This document shows, piece after piece, positions 26,401-31,366 of a DNA stretch of 31,366 nt. Where the stretch lies: IMG/VR virus record IMGVR_UViG_3300049222_000322, positions 1-31,366 of that record, one strand, 5' to 3'. The DNA is from a virus. Made by a program: the position numbers and the translations under genes. Position 1 is the stretch's first letter. Each line of letters starts with the position of its first letter. Below the pieces are notes generated by a model. It had not been told where the DNA came from. It saw nothing but the letters and a program-made list of their open reading frames with translations, and ran no database searches.

Positions 26401-28903
26401 TGATGGTACTGGCGCTTCATATAAAGCTACAACTAAAAAAATGAAAGCTTTAGAAGCAGCCGGGTTTGAGATACACATGATCCATGTTAATACCAGCAAA
26501 GATGTTGCGGTGCAAAGAAACCGTGCTCGGGCTGAAAGATCGTTAGCGGATTTTATAGTGACTAAAACATGGGACAGCGTACAAGAGAGCGCTGCGCAAT
26601 ATAAAGAAGATTATGCAGGTCGCTTCTATGAGGTTAATACCGACAACATTTCTTACGGTGAAGCCTTACCTGAAGCATTTGTAAATCAAGTAACTACAGG
26701 GCTGGAAGCGTCTGGTGTTAAATTTAGCCAGGGATTAAGCGAAGAGCTTAATGGAATGATTGAGCGAACTAAAGGAGTAGCGGCTGATAAAATCTATTCG
26801 AAAGCTCAGGCTCGTATGATGGGTGAGGGTAAGGGTAAATACAGATTATTCGTACCCGCGTCTGCCGAAGACTTTAGAGGTTTAACTTCGTATACATTTG
26901 CAGGTAAAGGAAAACAAGGTGAAGCTGATCAAAAGTTTATTGAAGATAATTTAATCACACCATATACTAGAGGCATCGCAATGATCGAAGCCATTAAACA
27001 GCAGGTTCGTCGTGAACTTAATGCTTTAAGAAAAGCAGATAAAAAGTTGTTTAAAATGCTGGGTAAGAAAATTACAAATAGCGATTACACTTACGACCAC
27101 GCATTAAGAGTATATATGTGGACTCAGCAAGGCATTGAAATACCTAATATGAATAAAGATGATATTAGGTTTTTGATCAACGCTATTAATGCAATGCCTC
27201 AACTTATTGAGCTTGGCAACGCAATGCAACTTGTATCTAGACAAGACACATGGATGGAACCAGGTGATCATTGGCTATCTCGCACTCTAGTTTCCGATTT
27301 GAACGGAATGACCGAAAGAGTAGGTAGAAAAAAATATTTGCAGGAATTTATTGAAAACTCTCAAGCAATATTTAGTCCAGAAAATTTAAATAAAATAGAA
27401 GCTATTTACGGAACACGTCATAGAGAGGCTATAGAAGATTCTTTATTTGCAATGACCAACGGTACAAACCGTACTACAGGACCAAATAAACAAGTTAATT
27501 CGTGGCTAAACTGGGTAAACAACTCTACTGGGGCTATCATGTTCTTTAACCGCCGTTCTGCAATATTACAAACTCTTTCGTCTACCAACTTTATTAATTG
27601 GTCTGATAACAATCCTTTAAAAGTAGCAGCAGCTTTTGCTAACCAACCCCAATATTGGTCTGATTTTGCAATGATATTTAATTCCGATAAGTTAAAACAA
27701 CGTAGATCGGGGCTGCAAACAGATGTAAACCAAGCAGAAATTGCTAATGAGGCTAGAGGAGCAAAAAATAAAGCAGGTGCTGTAATTGCTTACTTGTTAA
27801 AAATTGGTTTTACACCTACTCAGATTGCAGATAGCTTTGCTATTGCTGCTGGTGGTTCAAGCTTCTATAGAAACAGAGTTAATACATATCTTAAAGATGG
27901 TATGAAACAAGATGCTGCAGAAAAGCTTGCTTTTGAAGACTTTAGTAAAACAGCTGATGAAGCACAGCAATCTTCTGATCCGTACTTGGTTTCTCAAGAG
28001 CAGCGCAGTGTTTTAGGTAGATTGGTATTAGCATTCCAAAATACGCCAATGCAGTATACTCGCTTGATGAAGAAATCAATGCAAGATCTTGCCAATGGCA
28101 GGGGTGATGCTAAAACACATATATCTAAGATTATTTATTATGGCGCAGTACAAAACTTTATATTTTCTGCATTACAAAGCGCCTTGTTTGCGGTTATACC
28201 AGGGTTTGATGACGAAGAAGAGTCTGAGATGACAGAAAAAGAGTTGGAAAAACTTGAACGTAAAAATGACCAAAGAACGTTGCGCATTATTAATAGCATG
28301 ACAGATTCTGTTTTAAAGGGTAGTGGTGTTAGAGGCGCTGTGATTGCAACACTTAAGAATACTATTACAGAGTATTTTAAACAAGAAGAAAAAGGATTTA
28401 CTGCAGATCACACTTATACTATACTACAGGCATTAAGTTTATCTCCGCCTATTGGTTCAAAAGCTAGAAAACTTTACTCAGCTATCCAAACCAAAAAGTT
28501 TGAAAGAGATGTATTAACAGCAAGAGGTTTTGATGTTACGGCTGATGGTAAATTAAATTTAGGTCCTGCTTATTCTATTATAGGCAGCCTTGCATCAGCT
28601 ACCGTAAACCTACCACTTGATCGTGTTGTTGATGAGCTTAATTCAATAGTTGAAGCATTAGATTCTCGAAATACAACTTGGCAACGTATAGCATTAGCAC
28701 TTGGCTGGAAGACTTGGGATGTTGGTGCTAAAAATGAAGAAAACGATCTTATTAAAACAGAAGCTAAAGCAAAGCGTAAAGAAGAGGGTAAAGCTAAGGC
28801 TAAAGAAACACGGAGCGTAAATAAGAAAAAGAAAGAAGCTACAGAAAGAGAAAAAAAGCTAGAGGATATGTATAGAAGATTTCCTGAAAGCCGACCTAAA
28901 TAA
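20441..28903 (+). CDS. Giant polyvalent internal virion protein: metallopeptidase, sigma-like and zeta-kinase domains
   Basis: 2820 residues, the largest gene here, in the position of T7 gp16. In order: acidic N-terminus with LDEEDVSTALNSKLAKYGV; hydrophobic glycine-rich segments at 361-402 and about 463-490; EGGSEGATQ at 612-620, a pattern seen in polyvalent phage proteins; long charged coiled coils (about 670-950); HELLH zinc site (H972, E973, H976) with candidate third ligand in EEAFEE (1024-1029); a sigma-70 region-2-like stretch at 1138-1207 (NKFDGRGTLYGYINGRI); a zeta-toxin-like P-loop kinase with GGPGSGKSS (1907-1915), NQDPYLEKYI (1931-1940), IDGTGA (1987-1992) and lid arginines (2026-2030); then a C-terminal helical module (2361-2730) with a hydrophobic helix at 2572-2589 and a basic tail. 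Likely packaged and injected; enzyme activities are predicted only. Confidence 0.85.
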   Translation: MDLNKFSPEKLQQIAELNGLTVEELLANNNEGKQNDLMETDPPTSQNTETSAGESSSGDISLGSPVISIEDFFDEDGKYLDEEDVSTALNSKLAKYGVTVESDILGSDAVKFRNMEDKYKESASYSYKGLLGAKSKDELAKMVALMNRDLFTVGEENYLSKVQERSTGLHEEYKQSVKADDIPENESIDLAKETKLDRFEAFEKAGKAGNEILFDSQEDKDDYEEWINTGVVPEPREEEIRGLEQTIKSKQRNDRSDEFVFDLNQVQRNDIFVLEQIRVEDISKKRQAFPADLDNFNKNKATYEAEVERYNAGGVYNESTEARLQDIQKGLLLDYSNLNAIAEELQDSEIAPDGLQQLSAYYGMGAGLINTSKSIGLGILKSIAELGNFVAAGQYVAAVAPSLDSEEELDEAFFDILEQSNARTAKAFLGANLDLEKEAAKLVQRPEFSEIENFKDARRWGAGVVAQGLPSMAVSRAGAVAMPAYFLMGAGGKSLERDKEKYYAYEQLTANTKILEDGGYTDKAGNFIAIDEFEARKLEAQNTESKRLLDIPIGKEYTSMALAGATEVVFEGLFDKMLTDGLLRALKEAPTEGMKSAAGNFIKSALKNMPAEGGSEGATQFANNYFDQVLLGKDVNLFEGVTEATAGGALMGAGFSSVPSLAGFNQAIVNELATRQEKRELKELESKIESLSGVGALDPLDPSKRRKKQDAETEALIQELTLERDDITRNISRRLGTDLSIADAKAVGEINREIRKLNEKAYKIGYGNTSNKQKLKSQEIISQKLDNLLQQREDILTDKARSKAAKKHNASLKIHQDALDGYRQISVAIATDKGRQQRAKFFQQPRKLKQEAFKIAKEQLESEGGDTRRSSVEHRASENYRIEENKRELKASAENVKAFAEQSGLSEQLSIDATDSLEEAIAWVEKNVADKDKKETIEKLKSGQLNAVIADGGFMINMTNAAKNNAVGAFAHELLHAVTRSKLKDQKSLNEAGGKLLEYLQQAHPELAAKVSLATQGYFEENREEAFEELMNALSDALAEGYQYNESLLQTVKRFINTALKGTDLEISSEGQDIFYFIRDFNKKAHVGKKGKNAKYKLSSFSDDDKTKMSVSVQADRAKQVLEKVSANMDFFDPNSPLIARVLPGMIQAQLAKLSAKGLQFDMDEANSDIIYRLYSNGDINKFDGRGTLYGYINGRISFRIKDMLKASGEGKNDIVEDFNQSDIEDLKGAAADVTTTEQIEERAANEKPEYRPLLNSRIAKPELIESILAKIPRIVGTLKSRIDAPISKNTTVTPLVNELRLALGKQVDIDLKKAMGGKKDGVLRRFLTDNKKAILENMTTTYLMTAFPAAVQKQVNGVFTSDWKGKKIDRETTNTDKAGRTSGAELVRRLPNASIKIDDKTFLSFILDEKGNPLRGKKESLAKAIGEELAIEIINQEMQDPDSPIRQAFEANQERLGTEIVDNYVAKLKLDFERGNVKYSMANGFTQTELQSAVNTSALDIILNKIVKSNKVFPNDYALDNENFSPSVIKQFKKEAKEQGVNIDNVDFKKVFWHTSEILNSPAINDKSLKDARFLNLIPLASKEVQKGLENYMSVSRLKSKGELKDLKAHRESTGLIKSRININELRVFNSQAFDNSIQPEAIVAGSKLNKQDLNNVTKYNTEETSAKALFELQKRGDLNNTLQSTDTVGLLQAQNSANKKLSSRIAGEFILGVQTGEISLMDFARFLQEDNSRKRGFGPLGQLTIIDGNINADSNQYIEHMYPHVQFLFELLEIAANPNLSTHNGELSKETINAIDKAYDKNILMSTDQLTATPVLDKVLGPTNASSIERLRLYGEAARDNTYFAAVNEEGNLITLTEHFESLTEAEAITEQLAINFDAVNSFQGWLEASTKFSMSTPVAVFMVGGPGSGKSSTLKSLGLIDKGFRLVNQDPYLEKYIKDAGLASDEKTYNKEERSLRAKLGWKARKAAEEDLANNTAARESMVIDGTGASYKATTKKMKALEAAGFEIHMIHVNTSKDVAVQRNRARAERSLADFIVTKTWDSVQESAAQYKEDYAGRFYEVNTDNISYGEALPEAFVNQVTTGLEASGVKFSQGLSEELNGMIERTKGVAADKIYSKAQARMMGEGKGKYRLFVPASAEDFRGLTSYTFAGKGKQGEADQKFIEDNLITPYTRGIAMIEAIKQQVRRELNALRKADKKLFKMLGKKITNSDYTYDHALRVYMWTQQGIEIPNMNKDDIRFLINAINAMPQLIELGNAMQLVSRQDTWMEPGDHWLSRTLVSDLNGMTERVGRKKYLQEFIENSQAIFSPENLNKIEAIYGTRHREAIEDSLFAMTNGTNRTTGPNKQVNSWLNWVNNSTGAIMFFNRRSAILQTLSSTNFINWSDNNPLKVAAAFANQPQYWSDFAMIFNSDKLKQRRSGLQTDVNQAEIANEARGAKNKAGAVIAYLLKIGFTPTQIADSFAIAAGGSSFYRNRVNTYLKDGMKQDAAEKLAFEDFSKTADEAQQSSDPYLVSQEQRSVLGRLVLAFQNTPMQYTRLMKKSMQDLANGRGDAKTHISKIIYYGAVQNFIFSALQSALFAVIPGFDDEEESEMTEKELEKLERKNDQRTLRIINSMTDSVLKGSGVRGAVIATLKNTITEYFKQEEKGFTADHTYTILQALSLSPPIGSKARKLYSAIQTKKFERDVLTARGFDVTADGKLNLGPAYSIIGSLASATVNLPLDRVVDELNSIVEALDSRNTTWQRIALALGWKTWDVGAKNEENDLIKTEAKAKRKEEGKAKAKETRSVNKKKKEATEREKKLEDMYRRFPESRPK

Positions 28904-28912
28904 AAATAAATA

Positions 28913-29374
28913 ATGAAATTATCAGATAACTTAAGCGTTGCTGAGGTAATTAAATCAACCACAGCAAAAAGATGCGGCATCAATAATGAGCCTACAATAG
29001 AGCATTTGGAAAATTTAAAGGCAATTGCACTAAACATTTTCCAACCTACGCGTGATTATTTTAACAAACCCATTTGCGTAACTTCCGGATACCGCAGTGA
29101 AGCGCTTAATGAACGTATCGGTGGAAGTAAAACTTCTCAGCATTCTAAGGGCCAAGCTCTTGATCTCGACGCCCAAGCATTTGGCGGCTTAACCAACAAC
29201 CAACTATTTAATTATATTTCTGAGCATACAGACTTTGACCAGCTAATTTGGGAATTCGGAAACGAAGAAGAACCGGATTGGGTGCATGTTTCTTATGTTA
29301 GCTACCGCAAAAACCGTGGAGAAAGATTAATCGCCTATAAAAAAGAAGGCAAAACAAAATATAAGCATTACTAA
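28913..29374 (+). CDS. M15-family peptidoglycan peptidase (endolysin)
   Basis: 153 residues, the Peptidase_M15 fold used by phage lysins and D,D-carboxypeptidases that cleave peptidoglycan peptides. The hallmark SxHxxGxAxD is present as SQHSKGQALD (75-84), giving zinc ligands H77 and D84; the third ligand H125 is in DWVHVSY (122-128). VTSGYRSEALNERIGG (56-71) is the typical loop upstream. No signal peptide, so it needs a holin or other route to the periplasm. The gene follows the giant protein by nine bases and precedes a small membrane protein, a normal lysis pair. Endolysin is the most likely role; virion-associated lysin is an alternative. Confidence 0.88.
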   Translation: MKLSDNLSVAEVIKSTTAKRCGINNEPTIEHLENLKAIALNIFQPTRDYFNKPICVTSGYRSEALNERIGGSKTSQHSKGQALDLDAQAFGGLTNNQLFNYISEHTDFDQLIWEFGNEEEPDWVHVSYVSYRKNRGERLIAYKKEGKTKYKHY

Positions 29375-29376
29375 AA

Positions 29377-29652
29377 ATGGCTAAAGAAATTTCAGAAAAC
29401 ACAGTAGTAGGTTTATCCTTAAAAACTATTGGTGCTATTATGGCCGCGGTTGGGGTGGTTACACTCGGATATTTTGACCTACAGGCGGGCATTGAAGAAG
29501 CTAAGCTCCTGCCACCTGCTGAGGTTGGTAGAATGGAATACGATCTTAAAGATCAGTTAATACGTGAAACCATCATGAATACGCAAGATGATGTAGGCGA
29601 TATTAAAGAGCAGCTTGACAAGATGGAAAAGAGACTATTTGAAATGAAGTGA
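29377..29652 (+). CDS. Holin-like small membrane protein
   Basis: 91 residues. One transmembrane segment at about 11-32 (VGLSLKTIGAIMAAVGVVTL) follows a short charged start, then a helical charged tail with a heptad pattern (residues 55-90, DDVGDIKEQLDKMEKRLFE). One TM plus a cytoplasmic or periplasmic coiled coil is compatible with a class III holin or a spanin-like/anchor protein. It starts two bases after the M15 peptidase gene, the strongest clue to a lysis role. It ends one base before the next start codon. No lipobox is visible. Function is inferred from size, topology and neighbour. Confidence 0.68.
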   Translation: MAKEISENTVVGLSLKTIGAIMAAVGVVTLGYFDLQAGIEEAKLLPPAEVGRMEYDLKDQLIRETIMNTQDDVGDIKEQLDKMEKRLFEMK

Positions 29653-29653
29653 T

Positions 29654-30004
29654 ATGAAAAAGACAATACTTTTGTTAATCGCATTTTCACTATGTTCTTT
29701 TGCTTCTAGCACTATTAGCAAACGGGGCATAGTTTTAGTGCATTACAACGCGTCCTTCAACTCTGCAAATAATTATGTGGACGTTGTTAAAATTAAAGAC
29801 GCTAAAATATTTAAAGCGTCTATTGACGGTAACGCTACTCTTAAACAAGATGAGCGTATAAGGTCAGTGCCTACATTAGTATTGTATAAAAACGGTAAAG
29901 AGATTACAAGATGGGAAGCAGGCATTAATTTGTCGCTTAGCCATATAGATTATCGTGAGATACAAAAAGAAGTTGATCAGCTAACAGGGGCTAATAAATT
30001 TTAG
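29654..30004 (+). CDS. Exported thioredoxin-fold protein lacking the CxxC site
   Basis: 116 residues with an N-terminal signal peptide (MKKTILLLIAFSLCSFASS). The remainder fits a thioredoxin fold: strand GIVLVHYNAS (25-34), helix, strand KIFKASIDGNA, then the cis-proline loop SVPTLVLYKNGKEI (71-84, P73) and a final helix. At the place of the usual WCGPC motif the sequence is ASFNSANN, so no redox-active cysteines remain; the only cysteine lies inside the signal peptide. It is therefore likely to act as a binding or chaperone-type thioredoxin-like domain in the periplasm. The lipobox rule is not met (leucine before cysteine). It sits between holin-like and barrel-like genes, an envelope cluster. 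Confidence 0.75.
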   Translation: MKKTILLLIAFSLCSFASSTISKRGIVLVHYNASFNSANNYVDVVKIKDAKIFKASIDGNATLKQDERIRSVPTLVLYKNGKEITRWEAGINLSLSHIDYREIQKEVDQLTGANKF

Positions 30005-30006
30005 GC

Positions 30007-31098
30007 ATGAAGAATCTACTTATAACATTTTTTATATCAACCTCAGCTTTTGGGCAGGGATTGTTAAAGTACAGCACGTTGTACACAAGTGTGTACGGAG
30101 CGTCGCCAATGGAAGCACAGTCAGAGTACTTTGTTTCTCAAGGTGGGGACCTAATGGATATAACCGTTGAAAACCCGTTTGATTACAGATATACATTTGG
30201 CATACGCCGTGTAGCCCGTTACGATTACGAAAAAAGACAAAACCCATTTTACGATGGGCACAACCAGTCTACAACATCTTTATTTGCAACTGTAGGTGCT
30301 GTTGAGGGTTTTGAGTACTTAGCTCAATTTGACCGCGGCAGACAACAAGGCAATGACTATATAAACCAACGTTACTTCTTAAGATACCTAGCTAAGTATT
30401 GGATGGTAAAGGCAGAGCTGTTTAATCAGGGATTGGTTAATCTAGATTACACTCAAGTTGAAGTAAGAGGAAGACTACACGTTGGTGAAGTAGATTTTAG
30501 TTTAGGTGTTGCGGCAAGACAGCACCAAGCTTACGGTTATAATCCTATTGCAGAATATCTATCTACCAGTCCATGGTGGGATTTAGTTCGTGATATGGGT
30601 TACGAAGATATTTATTACGGTATCGATTATGATAATGATGATGAAGTAGACAATTATGATTGGTATTGGCTCGACCCTGAAGGTAATAAAGTTGCGGATA
30701 CTGATTTAGATTTTAGAAAGTATATATATGGTGATATTGTAAATGCATACAACGCTGAGCAACTAGCGGGCATTGGGGCACTTGGTTCTTTATCAGCTAT
30801 AATTGGTATTGACTATTATCACTACTCAGAAAACTTTTGGATTCATTCATGGGCAAGTATGTTGCCCTGGCATACTCATATAATAGGAGATCATATGTTT
30901 TCCTATGAGCAATTTGCTGATGAGCTAGAAAATACAAATCATTTCATTCCAGGTCAGTGGATCGACTACAACTTCGGTGGAGTTATAGGTTACAAGATAG
31001 GGTTGAACTGGGGTATATTCGCGGAAGGCGAGTATATGAAATACTGGGATAAAGAAGTCTTTGAAATCAAAGCAGGAATTAATTACCAATTCAGATAA
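30007..31098 (+). CDS. Exported outer-membrane barrel-like protein
   Basis: 363 residues. A short signal peptide (MKNLLITFFISTSAFGQ) of flavobacterial style is followed by a protein rich in alternating aromatic/polar strands (FLRYLAKYWMVKAELFNQG, about 123-141, and VDFSLGVAARQHQAYGY) that ends in KAGINYQFR, close to the aromatic C-terminal signal for outer-membrane barrel insertion. Residues 201-220 hold an Asp-rich run (YDNDDEVDNYDWYW) resembling a calcium-binding loop. I recall homologues in uncultured marine phages with this start (LLKYSTLYTSVYG). A phage-made surface protein could block superinfection, alter the envelope before lysis or aid release. The barrel call is from pattern, not a structure; function is open. 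Confidence 0.7.
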   Translation: MKNLLITFFISTSAFGQGLLKYSTLYTSVYGASPMEAQSEYFVSQGGDLMDITVENPFDYRYTFGIRRVARYDYEKRQNPFYDGHNQSTTSLFATVGAVEGFEYLAQFDRGRQQGNDYINQRYFLRYLAKYWMVKAELFNQGLVNLDYTQVEVRGRLHVGEVDFSLGVAARQHQAYGYNPIAEYLSTSPWWDLVRDMGYEDIYYGIDYDNDDEVDNYDWYWLDPEGNKVADTDLDFRKYIYGDIVNAYNAEQLAGIGALGSLSAIIGIDYYHYSENFWIHSWASMLPWHTHIIGDHMFSYEQFADELENTNHFIPGQWIDYNFGGVIGYKIGLNWGIFAEGEYMKYWDKEVFEIKAGINYQFR

Positions 31099-31113
31099 TA
31101 AAAACAAAAAATC

Positions 31114-31366
31114 ATGAGTTACAAAAGATCGCCGTTTAAGATGGCACCAAAGTCACCTTTAACGAAAGCGCTTAAGGGTAATCAAGGAAAACTTCCGCAG
31201 CATTTGCAAGAAGCAATTAAAGCTGCACCGGAATCTCCAGCTAAAGCAATGACTGGGCCTGGCGTACGACCAGAAGCGGGTAAAACAGGAACAGCTGGTG
31301 CAAACAGTGCTGCAGGTAAAAATGCAAAATCTCCGCAACGTAGCTATGCTCCAGGAACACCTCAAT
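31114..31366 (+). CDS. SPxK-repeat basic protein, 3' truncated by window end
   Basis: 84 codons are visible from the ATG at 31114 (leader AAAACAAAAAATC, no Shine-Dalgarno). The sequence begins YKRSPFKMAPKSPLTK and has further SPAK and SPQR sites, then a glycine/alanine/threonine-rich low-complexity stretch (TGTAGANSAAGKNAK). This is the same style as the proteins at 1859-2779 and 2781-3095, which carry SPFK, SPLKK and SPMKK near their ends. The gene is not complete, so length and domain content are unknown. It follows the barrel gene by 15 bases. A virion-associated or DNA-binding disordered protein is a guess from composition. Confidence 0.7.
   Translation, partial: MSYKRSPFKMAPKSPLTKALKGNQGKLPQHLQEAIKAAPESPAKAMTGPGVRPEAGKTGTAGANSAAGKNAKSPQRSYAPGTPQ

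Noticed and set aside
28570-29037. 155-residue minus-strand frame spanning the end of the giant gene and the M15 gene
   Set aside because: Serine/phenylalanine-rich antisense of lysine-rich coding sequence; crosses two solid + strand genes.
29654-29710. Lipoprotein signal in the thioredoxin-fold protein
   Set aside because: The residue before the only cysteine is leucine, which breaks the lipobox rule; a plain signal peptide fits better.
1-31366. tRNA genes, CRISPR arrays, insertion sequences, attachment sites
   Set aside because: All intergenic gaps are below about 75 bases and no repeat-spacer pattern, terminal inverted repeats or transposase/integrase signature was seen.

Overview
The window is a compact, one-strand stretch of a double-stranded DNA bacteriophage genome. 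All supported genes lie on the + strand and are packed end to end. Many neighbours share ATGA or TAATG stop/start overlaps, and the longest intergenic gap is about 70 bases. The terminase, portal, scaffold-like, capsid, connector and internal-virion genes follow in that order. No tape-measure, tail-tube/sheath or baseplate genes are visible, so a short-tailed (podovirus-like) virion is the best reading. I see no integrase, replication gene, tRNA or CRISPR array.

The host is probably a marine Bacteroidetes/Flavobacteriia-type bacterium. This is inference from three observations: gene starts have A/T-rich leaders with no Shine-Dalgarno purine box; the two exported proteins have short signal peptides, one ending in the FGQ style common in Flavobacteriia; and several proteins resemble families I know mainly from uncultured marine phages.

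Layout. Positions 1-936 hold the end of a phage groEL followed by groES, in the reverse of the usual bacterial order and overlapping. Positions 933-3095 hold a winged-helix-like protein, a 45-residue cysteine-tailed peptide, a small HEXXH protein and two basic low-complexity proteins carrying SPxK motifs. Positions 3131-4183 hold a coiled-coil protein, a small conserved protein and a protein that reads as two fused GroES-like lobes. Positions 4128-11660 form the packaging and head module: small and large terminase, portal, scaffold-like protein and major capsid protein, closed by a strong UUCG hairpin. Positions 11733-18592 hold an unknown head-region protein, two connector/adaptor-like proteins and a 1446-residue tail-nozzle-like protein. 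Positions 18624-28903 hold two internal virion proteins and a 2820-residue polyvalent protein with a metallopeptidase motif, a sigma-region-2-like stretch, a zeta-toxin-like P-loop kinase and a C-terminal helical region. Positions 28913-31098 hold an M15 peptidase (endolysin), a holin-like membrane protein, an exported thioredoxin-fold protein without redox cysteines and an exported putative outer-membrane barrel. A further SPxK protein runs off the end.

How they may work together: the chaperonin genes next to the morphogenesis module suggest the phage supplies its own folding machine for capsid or other virion proteins. The terminase and portal package DNA into the capsid. The nozzle and internal proteins form the ejection apparatus, and the 2820-residue protein may be carried into the cell with the DNA. 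The last cluster acts at the cell envelope, for lysis and perhaps surface modification. The most unusual points are the fused double GroES-like protein, the multi-enzyme giant protein, the shared SPxK motif in otherwise unrelated proteins, and the phage-encoded exported barrel and thioredoxin-like proteins.
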